This document shows, piece by piece, positions 6,633 to 12,239 of a stretch of DNA of 14,561 nucleotides. The notes beneath the pieces were generated by a model that was not told where the DNA came from, did not search any database, and was given only the letters and a program-made list of their open reading frames with translations. The stretch comes from QFOX01 sp044237845. Its GTDB lineage: Bacteria; Pseudomonadota; Alphaproteobacteria; Rickettsiales; UBA3002. Position numbers and translations under genes: made by a program. The stretch is from the NCBI GenBank assembly GCA_044237845.1, contig JBIIEL010000043.1, positions 1-14,561 on the forward strand. Reading direction: 5' to 3'. Numbering within the stretch: position 1 is the first letter of the stretch; every line of letters begins with the position of its first letter.

Positions 6633-6651
6633 TTTACGCCCTCTTTACGCC
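6633..6651 (+). promoter_or_regulatory. Direct repeat TTTACGCC x2, 11 bp apart
   Basis: TTTACGCC at 6633-6640 and again at 6644-6651. Same-strand repeats one helical turn apart are the layout usually bound by OmpR/PhoB-family dimers. It lies about 80-95 bases before the lipoprotein start. A similar pair is found upstream of the csbD-like gene. Confidence 0.45.
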
Positions 6652-6727
6652 TAATCCCCTTTGTCGTGCGGCAAGTTTACACCTGCCCGGGTAGCCTGCT
6701 CGGGTGAAATCAACCCAAGGAGACATT

Positions 6728-6976
6728 ATGAACCATGTAATAAGAAATACGATTGCCGTGATGACCACACTCGCCTTCCTCACCGCCTGTGGTGATACAG
6801 CAAGTGACCGCGCGCTCAGCGGCGGTGCCATTGGTGCCGGCGCCGGTGCTGTTGGTGGCGCTGTTCTCGGTGGCAGCCCAGTGGGCGGTGCAATTCTTGG
6901 CGGCGCTGTCGGTGCCGCAGCCGGTGGCCTCACCAAGAAAAAAGATATCAATCTCGGCAAACCCGTTTGGCGCTAG
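6728..6976 (+). CDS. Glycine-zipper lipoprotein
   Basis: An 82-residue predicted outer-membrane lipoprotein. The signal peptide MNHVIRNTIAVMTTLAFLTAC ends in a lipobox LTAC with Cys21 as the lipidated residue. Gly at +2 does not signal inner-membrane retention. Residues about 31-68 are a glycine zipper with repeated GGAxGAG/GGAVLGG units that can form tightly packed membrane helices, as in other small Gly-zipper envelope proteins. A short basic, polar tail follows (TKKKDINLGKPVWR). The ATG at 6728 is fixed by AAGGAG at 6717-6722. It is followed after 25 bases by the DUF1328 gene, probably in one operon. Confidence 0.87.
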   Translation: MNHVIRNTIAVMTTLAFLTACGDTASDRALSGGAIGAGAGAVGGAVLGGSPVGGAILGGAVGAAAGGLTKKKDINLGKPVWR

Positions 6977-7001
6977 ACGCACGATATAAAGGAGAATTCT
7001 G

Positions 7002-7187
7002 ATGTTGAGTTATGTGATTACGTTTTTTATTCTGGCCGTACTGTCAGCCTTTCTGGGCTTTGGCGGACTCGCGACTAGCTTTGCTGAAATCGCCAAGTTT
7101 CTGGCGCTGGTGTTCGTGGTACTGTTCATGGCGAGCCTCGTCTACAGCGTGATAACAGGGCGCCGGGCAAACATACCGCCCTTGTAA
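7002..7187 (+). CDS. DUF1328 (YtjA-like) small membrane protein
   Basis: A 61-residue integral membrane protein of unknown function. It has the DUF1328 layout: helix 1 at about 4-24 ending in LGFGGLA, a short loop, helix 2 at about 32-52 (AKFLALVFVVLFMASLVYSVI), and a short positively charged tail. Family members are widespread in proteobacteria and often found near stress-related genes. A strong AAAGGAG site at 6988-6994, 7 bases before the ATG, supports the start. It is the last plus-strand gene before a convergent terminator. Confidence 0.88.
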   Translation: MLSYVITFFILAVLSAFLGFGGLATSFAEIAKFLALVFVVLFMASLVYSVITGRRANIPPL

Positions 7188-7204
7188 AAGCGGCGGTTGA
7201 TACG

Positions 7205-7235
7205 AAAAAGGGAAGCCCTCCGGCTTCCCTTTTTT
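7205..7235. terminator. Bidirectional terminator between DUF1328 and the hybrid kinase
   Basis: AAAAAGGGAAGCC (7205-7217), loop CTCC, GGCTTCCC (7222-7229) and T-run (7230-7235). The A-tract and T-tract flank a perfect 8-bp stem, so it can stop transcription from both converging operons. Confidence 0.95.
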
Positions 7236-7253
7236 ATGGCGTGCGCTTGGGCA

Positions 7254-8918
7254 CTACCCCTTCAGATGCTTCACCAGCACGGCTTGCAGCTGATGCGGGT
7301 TGAAGGGCTTGGTGATATAGTCATCCATGCCTGCCTTTATGCAGCGCTCGCGGTCGCCCTTCAGCGCATGCGCGGTCATCGCAATAATCGGCACGCGCGC
7401 CGCCGCTTTGTTTTTCTCAACCGCGCGGATATGGCTCGTCGTTTCCAACCCATCCATAAACGGCATCTGCACATCCATCAGAATCGCCGAGTATGCCTCC
7501 GGCGTGTAGCGATCCAGCGCTTCCTGTCCGTTATGGGCGATGTCGTAGCGGTACCCGAAATTATCGAGCAGGTTGGTGGCAACGAGAATATTCGGCTCGT
7601 AATCCTCAACCAGCAGAATGGGTCTGTTGCGGATATTCGCCTGCTTGTCGAGATAGATGGTGTTCTCTTCATAGGGCAAGCTACTACTCTCGCTGGCTTG
7701 CACCGGCAGCGCAAGGTGGAGCACAAAGGTCGAGCCAACGCCCTCCGTGCTCGTCACACTGATCGAACCACCCATTTGCTCGGCAAGGGATTTAGAAATC
7801 GCTAAGCCCAGCCCCGTGCCGCCATAGCGGCGGGTGATGGAGGAATCTGCCTGAATAAATTTATCAAACACCTGATCGAGTTTATCCGGCGCGATGCCAA
7901 TACCGGTATCCGTCACCGAAATGCGGATATGGCGTTTGCCATTGCCTTTGCCGCCATTGGCGAGGGACACCGACACACTCCCCACATCCGTGAACTTCAC
8001 CGCATTGCCCACGAGGTTGAGCAAAATCTGGCGGATGCGCCCGGCATCGCCGATGAAGGTTTTGAATAGCCCCGCCTCGTAATGCACGTTGAGCAGAATG
8101 CCCTTTTCCTGCGCGGCGACCGACATCACGCTAATCACGCGCTCAATCAGCGCCGTCATGTTAAACGGGCCGCTTTCAAGCTCCACCGCTTCGGCCTCGA
8201 TCTTGTCGATGTCGAGCAGGTCATTGATCAGCAGCATCAATCCATCCGCACTGGTTTGCAGCACGGTGACGCATTTTTTTTGCTTTTCGTCGAGCTCGGT
8301 AGTGAGCAGAATATGCGCGAGGCCAATAATCGCATTCATCGGTGTGCGGATTTCGTGGCTCATATTCGCCAGAAAGTCAGACTTCGCTTTGTTCGACTTT
8401 TCAGCCACCAGCAAGGCCGCATCCGCCGCAGCGCGTGAATCTTCGGAGAGTTTGATAGCCGCTTCAATCGACAGGCGTTCTTTGTTTGCCATTTCTTTCT
8501 GCTCACAGGCCAGGCTCTCAAGCTCAAAGGCGCGCTTGAGATTATACTCAGCTAATTCCTCGGCAGTGGTCAGGTTGGTGCGCGCCAAATCATCCGCAAT
8601 CAGCACATTCACAATCGCGAGATCTTTGGCGATGGTGAGGTTCGATTGTTCGAGATCATGCGCCACTTGGCTTAAACCCAATGCATGTGCCGAGGCGGAT
8701 GTTTTTGCATCCCGCTGAATATAGATAAAGAGGAGAATGAGAACAAGCGAGGCGGAAGCAACCACTAGCTCCTCGCTGCGGTATACACCGCTGTCCATAT
8801 AGGTGAGCACGGCGCGTCCTATGCTGAGGAGCAAAATAATATACAAACAATAATCGAGCAGAAATTGCTTGAAGCCCGCGAAACTTGTTTTGGCGAGCAC
8901 TGCTTGGGTTGTCGGCAT
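7254..8918 (-). CDS. Hybrid sensor histidine kinase with C-terminal receiver domain
   Basis: A 554-residue inner-membrane kinase. Two transmembrane helices (about 24-40 and 51-67) are joined by a loop of only about 10 residues, so there is no periplasmic sensor domain. A helical linker (about 75-175) contains five 11-residue repeats (88-142). The DHp domain follows, with phosphoacceptor His188 in NMSHEIRTPMNAIIG. The ATPase domain has the N box ILLNLVGNAVKF, G1 DTGIGI (337-342), and G2 GGTGLGLAI (366-374). A linker leads to the receiver domain (about 433-550), with Asp482 in MDVQMPFMDG and Lys537 in YITKPF. All catalytic motifs are intact. The ATG at 8918 is preferred because GGAG lies 8 bases upstream; it starts 1 base after the stop of the preceding gene, so the two are translationally coupled. 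There is no HPt domain, so a separate phosphotransfer partner is expected. Confidence 0.94.
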   Translation of the reverse strand: MPTTQAVLAKTSFAGFKQFLLDYCLYIILLLSIGRAVLTYMDSGVYRSEELVVASASLVLILLFIYIQRDAKTSASAHALGLSQVAHDLEQSNLTIAKDLAIVNVLIADDLARTNLTTAEELAEYNLKRAFELESLACEQKEMANKERLSIEAAIKLSEDSRAAADAALLVAEKSNKAKSDFLANMSHEIRTPMNAIIGLAHILLTTELDEKQKKCVTVLQTSADGLMLLINDLLDIDKIEAEAVELESGPFNMTALIERVISVMSVAAQEKGILLNVHYEAGLFKTFIGDAGRIRQILLNLVGNAVKFTDVGSVSVSLANGGKGNGKRHIRISVTDTGIGIAPDKLDQVFDKFIQADSSITRRYGGTGLGLAISKSLAEQMGGSISVTSTEGVGSTFVLHLALPVQASESSSLPYEENTIYLDKQANIRNRPILLVEDYEPNILVATNLLDNFGYRYDIAHNGQEALDRYTPEAYSAILMDVQMPFMDGLETTSHIRAVEKNKAAARVPIIAMTAHALKGDRERCIKAGMDDYITKPFNPHQLQAVLVKHLKG

Positions 8919-8919
8919 T

Positions 8920-9291
8920 TTATTTCTCCATGAAGCCATCCATAAACGCATTGATGGTATCGGTAATACGCGCGGTGATAGGGGATTGTGGGGCGAACAT
9001 GCTCGGCAGCTGGCGTATGAAATGCTGTGCCAGCAACGTGAGTATGCCGATAATCAAAAGCGTAATCATGCCGGTCGTGAATATCGCCACGAGCGGCGCG
9101 ACCCCACCAGAAAGCAAGGCCGTATAGGTAGCGTACAGCAACCCTATCAGTAAGGCGCTGAGTAAGATAGCGATGATAAAAATAATTCCGACGACCGCCA
9201 CCGCACGGGTTAGCATCCGCTGGAAAAGCCACGTGCCATACGCCTTGCGGCCGAGCGTGGCGATGACAAGCAACTTTTCCATGGATGACAT
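8920..9291 (-). CDS. Small two-helix membrane protein, YqjE-like position
   Basis: A 123-residue membrane protein I cannot place in a family with confidence. It has a basic N-terminal segment (to about 30), then two long hydrophobic helices (about 31-58, and 66-88 after a GGVAP turn), then an amphipathic C-terminal tail. It sits directly between a YqjD/DUF883-like gene and the kinase, the position YqjE (DUF1469) has after YqjD in enterobacteria, but the sequence similarity to YqjE is not obvious. No good ribosome site precedes the ATG at 9291. It starts 2 bases after the upstream stop, which suggests translational coupling; Met4 (9282) is an alternative start. It may present a membrane signal to the kinase. 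Confidence 0.75.
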   Translation of the reverse strand: MSSMEKLLVIATLGRKAYGTWLFQRMLTRAVAVVGIIFIIAILLSALLIGLLYATYTALLSGGVAPLVAIFTTGMITLLIIGILTLLAQHFIRQLPSMFAPQSPITARITDTINAFMDGFMEK

Positions 9292-9293
9292 TT

Positions 9294-9542
9294 CTAGCGA
9301 CGAATCAGCATGCCAAGCAGCGCACCAACGCCAAGTGCAATCGCGCTCGAACGAATAGGGTTGCTGCGGATTTCCGCTTTCATGCGGTCACCCACATGCG
9401 TCAACTCGTCGCTTGCGGAATTATACATTCCGCGTACGCTTTCGCCTGCTTTGTGCGCCGCTTCATGCAAGCCATCGGTATAGGAATGGTCTGCCGATTT
9501 TAATATGCTGACATTTTCAGCCTTCTGGTTTTTCTCAAACAT
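9294..9542 (-). CDS. DUF883 / ElaB-YqjD-like C-tail-anchored protein
   Basis: An 82-residue protein. A soluble helical part with Ala/Glu/Lys-rich heptads (about 20-60: EAAHKAGESVRGMYNSASDE) is followed by the typical C-terminal anchor NPIRSSAIALGVGALLGMLIRR (61-82) with arginines at the end. E. coli YqjD and ElaB of this family bind ribosomes through the soluble part while anchored in the inner membrane and are stationary-phase, stress-sigma induced; whether that holds here is inference. AAGGAG, 7 bases before the ATG, supports the start. It heads a tightly packed three-gene unit with the membrane protein and the hybrid kinase. Confidence 0.87.
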   Translation of the reverse strand: MFEKNQKAENVSILKSADHSYTDGLHEAAHKAGESVRGMYNSASDELTHVGDRMKAEIRSNPIRSSAIALGVGALLGMLIRR

Positions 9543-9578
9543 CGTACTCTCCTTGGGTTAAGTGGTTAGGGTGAAGCA

Positions 9579-9869
9579 CTAGTTACGTGGTGCTTCTTCA
9601 CGGGTTTGGCTGGTGGTACTTTTATTCAGCAGACCCTCAGGGTCTTTGGTTACTTTCGTCTTGGTGACACTGTGTTTGTTACCTTGCGCATCTGTACCAA
9701 TCTCACTTGAGGATTGGCGGGTGGTTTTCGTGCCCTTAGCATCTGTCGAGCTGCTGCTGTTCTCGTATTTGCGTTCAGGTGTATCCATGGCGTTTTGTAT
9801 ATCCATGCAGGCGTTGAGAACAAGCGCCAGTACGGATAATGCAATGATCGTGATGGTTTTGTTTTTCAT
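9579..9869 (-). CDS. Small predicted lipoprotein with polar repeat tail
   Basis: A 96-residue lipoprotein of unknown function. The signal peptide MKNKTITIIALSVLALVLNAC has a lipobox LNAC with Cys21. The mature part is very polar and Ser/Thr/Lys-rich with no hydrophobic core. It has a weak internal duplication: GTKTTRQSS after TDAK, and GNKHSVTKTK after TDAQ. It is probably disordered or forms short beta-hairpins. AAAGGAA lies 6 to 7 bases before the ATG at 9869; a longer reading frame reaching 10019 lacks such support and would bury the signal peptide. It may be in the same operon as the downstream DUF883 gene (36-base gap). I do not recognise the family. Confidence 0.78.
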   Translation of the reverse strand: MKNKTITIIALSVLALVLNACMDIQNAMDTPERKYENSSSSTDAKGTKTTRQSSSEIGTDAQGNKHSVTKTKVTKDPEGLLNKSTTSQTREEAPRN

Positions 9870-9924
9870 AAAAATTCCTTTGGGTACGTGGTTTCCGTAA
9901 CGGATGGTTTGAATGAACGCGCAC

Positions 9925-9970
9925 AAGGATGCGATACGGCATCGCGAAGGTTTGATAAGCGCAGCGTAAG
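9925..9970 (-). promoter_or_regulatory. Upstream region of the lipoprotein gene with shared motifs
   Basis: In the direction of the gene it reads CCTTACGC (CTTACGC at 9964-9970) and, further downstream, CGTATCGCATCCTT (9925-9938). The 14-base block occurs again, identical and in the same orientation, upstream of the csbD-like gene at 12194-12207. Confidence 0.4.
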
Positions 9971-9975
9971 GATGG

Positions 9976-10221
9976 TTATTTCGGCTCGATTTTATCGAGC
10001 ATGGCATCGAATAGTGCATTTAGCCTGTGTGCTTGTCCCAGTGCGGAGGCGATAAGCGCATCACGCTTTTCGCTAGGCAGCTGGTCTTTCAAATAGTCGA
10101 TGGTCTCAAGCGCGCCAATGATGCAGGCGAGCGGCGTTTTTAAATCATGCGCTATGGATGAAAAAACGCGCGCCTGCATCGCTGCACGTTCACGTTCAAA
10201 CTCGGAGGAGTTGTCCATCAT
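9976..10221 (-). CDS. Stand-alone KdpD-like DHp (HisKA) domain protein
   Basis: An 81-residue cytoplasmic protein consisting of one phosphoacceptor/dimerization domain and little else. The H box FSSIAHDLKTPLACIIGALETI carries the phosphoacceptor His25 and most resembles KdpD-class kinases. A second helix follows (about 50-78, EKRDALIASALGQAHRLNALFDAML), and the protein stops where the ATPase domain would begin. No N, G1 or G2 box follows in any frame. The start is one of two adjacent ATGs (10221 or 10218), preceded by AGG. A TTG at 10248 opens a longer frame but is only 10 bases past the upstream terminator. It could be a phosphotransfer protein linking the hybrid kinase to the KdpE-like regulator, or a remnant of a degraded kdpD. 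The H box is perfectly kept, which favours function. Confidence 0.78.
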   Translation of the reverse strand: MMDNSSEFERERAAMQARVFSSIAHDLKTPLACIIGALETIDYLKDQLPSEKRDALIASALGQAHRLNALFDAMLDKIEPK

Positions 10222-10257
10222 CTGCCTATTCTCTGCCGCTTTGCGCAAGATAGATAC

Positions 10258-10293
10258 AAAAAATGCACCATCGCCCGATTCGGCAATGGTGCA
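10258..10293 (-). terminator. Rho-independent terminator after the small membrane protein
   Basis: On the minus strand: TGCACCAT (10293-10286) and GCC, a GAATCG loop, GGC and ATGGTGCA (10271-10264), with one mismatch, followed by a run of six T (10263-10258). It separates the upstream genes from the DHp-only gene. Confidence 0.92.
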
Positions 10294-10314
10294 TCCTATC
10301 TGTGGCGCGTGAAA

Positions 10315-10569
10315 CTACTGCTGATTCGTGGCTTTTTTCACATCGTCGCTCGCATCTTGAGCAGCATCATGTAGTTTATCTGCAGGTGTACGGTCTTCCA
10401 GCTGCCGCGCCGCTTTATCAACGCCGTTTGGCAATTCACTGACAGCATCGCTTATTTTCTGTCCGCCAGTGCGACGATCCGGCGCATACAGCACACTGTA
10501 GCCAACGATTGCAATCACCGCTACTGCGGCGACGAGGAGGAGGTTTTTTTCGAACGATTGAGTGGTCAT
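10315..10569 (-). CDS. Single-pass membrane protein of unknown function
   Basis: An 84-residue protein. MTTQSFEKN is followed by one hydrophobic helix (about 10-29, LLLVAAVAVIAIVGYSVLY). The rest is a charged helical tail rich in Asp, Ala and Lys (KISDAVSELPNGVDKAARQLEDR...HDAAQDASDDVKKATNQQ) that could form an amphipathic or coiled-coil segment. The tail composition is reminiscent of DUF883 and YtxH-type stress proteins, but I cannot assign a family. The ATG at 10569 has only a weak GAG 7 bases upstream; a GTG at 10614 would add 15 polar residues. TTTTTACGCG lies about 50 bases before the start, and a strong terminator follows the stop. Confidence 0.75.
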   Translation of the reverse strand: MTTQSFEKNLLLVAAVAVIAIVGYSVLYAPDRRTGGQKISDAVSELPNGVDKAARQLEDRTPADKLHDAAQDASDDVKKATNQQ

Positions 10570-10619
10570 GGTAGGCTCTTTCTCTATAGGTGAAGGATGA
10601 TTGTTGCCTCTCACCTGTC

Positions 10620-10625
10620 GCGTAA
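10620..10625 (-). promoter_or_regulatory. TTACGC motif upstream of the 84-residue membrane protein
   Basis: Reads CATTTTTACGCGACA in the gene direction, very like CATTTTACGCGTACA upstream of lpxR. ATCCTT follows 21 bases later, close to the 22-base spacing seen upstream of csbD. Confidence 0.3.
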
Positions 10626-10670
10626 AAATGCAGCAGGGAAAAGGGGCTGGGATATAAAAAAACGGTAAGG

Positions 10671-10742
10671 CTAGAAGAACATATTGTAGAAGATAATCAG
10701 CACCACCGGCACGCCGAAAAAATGCATGATAAGGCTACGCAT
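10671..10742 (-). CDS. Hydrophobic 23-residue micropeptide
   Basis: The peptide MRSLIMHFFGVPVVLIIFYNMFF is almost entirely hydrophobic after an Arg at position 2. It would form a single transmembrane helix with a Gly-Val-Pro kink. The start is well supported: GGAG precedes the ATG at 10742 by 6 to 7 bases. It begins 20 bases after the lpxR stop and is therefore probably cotranscribed with lpxR. I do not recognise a family. Small hydrophobic peptides of this kind often act as membrane-stress proteins or as regulators of a neighbouring membrane protein; nothing here shows which. Confidence 0.6.
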   Translation of the reverse strand: MRSLIMHFFGVPVVLIIFYNMFF

Positions 10743-10762
10743 AGGGTTCTCCGGAGTGAGGG

Positions 10763-11764
10763 TTAGAAGCGATAGGAAACCGTGACGACGCCGAATTGCG
10801 AACCATCGGCCTGCGTTTTATATTCCTTGTTCATTAAGACCTGCGTGTAGGAAATGCGCGTCTGCGCGTAAGTGGCGGCGACGCCCACTTGTAAGCTACC
10901 TACGAAATTTTCCTTATCAACGCTCGGCCCATCGCGAAACGTATTGCCATCGAGAAAAATATTGCGCGCGACAGCGCGCTCACCCACGGTGGCGAATAAA
11001 TAGCCGCCCGCATTTTCCGCAGGCACAAAAAAGTCCGAGCCGGGCAAGCTAGGGCGAATGCGCGGCGGGCCATAGTCCGCAGGCAAGTCATAGCCCAAAC
11101 GAAATGTCGCGCCGACAGAGGCATCGGTGTTGATGTTGCCCAGATTCACGCCCACATGCGGCGTCACATCCGCCCCGATGCCAAATGGCGAAGCTTCGAT
11201 AATGCCGCGCCATTTGCGTTCATAGGTGAGAATGATCCCCGGCTCATTTTTTAACTGATTGTCCCAGCCCTTGGGGTCCTGGCTATCAGTGACGCGATGG
11301 ATGAATTTCTGCGTTGGCTCCGCGCCGGAAAGCGGGCCGACGACACCGAGGGTCAGCATCACATTATCGAGCGTGCGCCCGGTGTCCGAGACCATACCAA
11401 CCGAGCCATAGAGCCATCCTGCATAGGGTTGCTCACCCGCCACCGGCGTGGTGCTGATGAGATTCTCCGGAGCAAACATGCTTTGGCCAAGCGCGAGGCT
11501 GATGCGCTTATGCCCATCAGGCGCGAGCGGCAAATTATTCGCCACGTTGCGCGACCATGCGGGCATATTTTCTTCCGCCGAAAGCCACGAGAAACGCACG
11601 CCGTTGGTATAATCCCGATCGGTGCCGGCGAATTTGTCATTCTCCCACACCACGTTGAAAATGCCTTTATCGTCGGGCTCGGCGCGTTCCTCCTGCGCAG
11701 AGGTGATCTGCGGCAGTACAAGGCATGCGGCAACGATAGAACAGAAACGATGGAAAGGATGCAT
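10763..11764 (-). CDS. lpxR: Outer-membrane lipid A deacylase, LpxR family (DUF2219)
   Basis: Predicted 12-stranded outer-membrane beta-barrel that removes the 3'-linked acyl chains of lipid A and so modifies LPS. It has 333 residues. The signal peptide is MHPFHRFCSIVAACLVLPQITSAQ, cleaved near residue 24. The family signature WENDKFAGTDRDYTNG (40-55) contains the Asn42/Asp43 and Thr48/Asp49 positions of the active-site and metal region. A second block HRVTDSQDPKGWDNQLKNEP (156-175) contains the catalytic His156 and the conserved Glu174. The chain ends in VSYRF with the terminal Phe needed for barrel insertion. All expected residues are present. Its start at 11764 has only a modest purine-rich site. 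With hldE it indicates active LPS metabolism. Confidence 0.9.
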   Translation of the reverse strand: MHPFHRFCSIVAACLVLPQITSAQEERAEPDDKGIFNVVWENDKFAGTDRDYTNGVRFSWLSAEENMPAWSRNVANNLPLAPDGHKRISLALGQSMFAPENLISTTPVAGEQPYAGWLYGSVGMVSDTGRTLDNVMLTLGVVGPLSGAEPTQKFIHRVTDSQDPKGWDNQLKNEPGIILTYERKWRGIIEASPFGIGADVTPHVGVNLGNINTDASVGATFRLGYDLPADYGPPRIRPSLPGSDFFVPAENAGGYLFATVGERAVARNIFLDGNTFRDGPSVDKENFVGSLQVGVAATYAQTRISYTQVLMNKEYKTQADGSQFGVVTVSYRF

Positions 11765-11813
11765 ATCCGGGATTCCCCAATGGTATGTATGCGCGGTGGC
11801 TGAGCTCTTGTAC

Positions 11814-11819
11814 GCGTAA
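11814..11819 (-). promoter_or_regulatory. TTACGC motif upstream of lpxR
   Basis: CATTTTACGCGTACA in the gene direction, about 50 bases before the lpxR ATG. It is nearly the same as the block upstream of the 84-residue membrane protein. Confidence 0.3.
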
Positions 11820-11842
11820 AATGGTCACTTCACAAAAGGAAT

Positions 11843-11870
11843 CGCCCGGGGCAGGTTTTGCCGCCGGGCG
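11843..11870 (-). terminator. Terminator-like hairpin after the csbD-like gene
   Basis: CGCCCGG and GGCA (11843-11853) pair with TGCC and CCGGGCG (11859-11870), with one bulged G; the loop is GGTTT. On the minus strand it is followed by ATTCCTTTT, a poor T-run. It lies 28 bases beyond the csbD-like stop. Confidence 0.65.
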
Positions 11871-11897
11871 ACCTAAGTTCAGGGAAGGTTAGTAAAA

Positions 11898-12131
11898 CTA
11901 CGCCGCCTTGGGCTTGCTGCTCGTGCTATCGCAACGGCATGCATCTTCTATGGCTTTCACTTTGGTCTCGGCGTCTTCTTTGGCGAGGCCGTAATGCTCT
12001 TTCAGTTTGCCGAGAAACTTATCGCGGTTGCCTTCGAGCAGCATGATGTCGTTATCAGTCAGCTTGGCCCAGGTTTTTTTGATTTCGCCTTTGAGCTGTT
12101 CCGCTTTGCCTTGTACTTGTTCCTTATTCAT
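11898..12131 (-). CDS. CsbD-family stress protein
   Basis: A 77-residue soluble protein. The N-terminus MNKEQVQGKAEQLKGEIKK is the CsbD signature (QxxGKxxQxKGxxK), followed by WAKLTDNDIMLLEGNRDKFLGKLKEHYGLAKEDAE, a helical YjbJ-like region. CsbD/YjbJ proteins are among the most strongly induced general-stress proteins in many bacteria, but their function is unknown. The C-terminus is atypical: it has a Cys-Arg-Cys motif followed by a Ser/Lys-rich tail. AGGAG at 12138-12142, 6 bases before the ATG, supports the start. Its upstream region carries paired CTTAC repeats. Confidence 0.93.
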   Translation of the reverse strand: MNKEQVQGKAEQLKGEIKKTWAKLTDNDIMLLEGNRDKFLGKLKEHYGLAKEDAETKVKAIEDACRCDSTSSKPKAA

Positions 12132-12193
12132 ACATGTCTCCTTTGGTTATCGCCGCCAACGGCAGCGTGTGATGGTCATGCCATGCATGTGGT

Positions 12194-12239
12194 AAGGATG
12201 CGATACGAGCTAAGCGTTGACGCGTAAGGAAGTGGTAAG
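12194..12239 (-). promoter_or_regulatory. csbD upstream region: 11-bp-spaced repeats and shared 14-base block
   Basis: In the gene direction it reads CTTACCACTTCCTTACGCG (about 12221-12239), two TTAC half-sites exactly 11 bp apart. CGTATCGCATCCTT (12194-12207) follows after 14 bases. The repeat aligns with the TTTACGCC pair at 6633-6651 at about 15 of 21 positions. Confidence 0.45.

Noticed and set aside
9870..10019. N-terminal extension of the 96-residue lipoprotein to a start at 10019
   Set aside because: It would bury a perfect lipoprotein signal peptide and overlap the end of the DHp gene; the ATG at 9869 has a good ribosome site.
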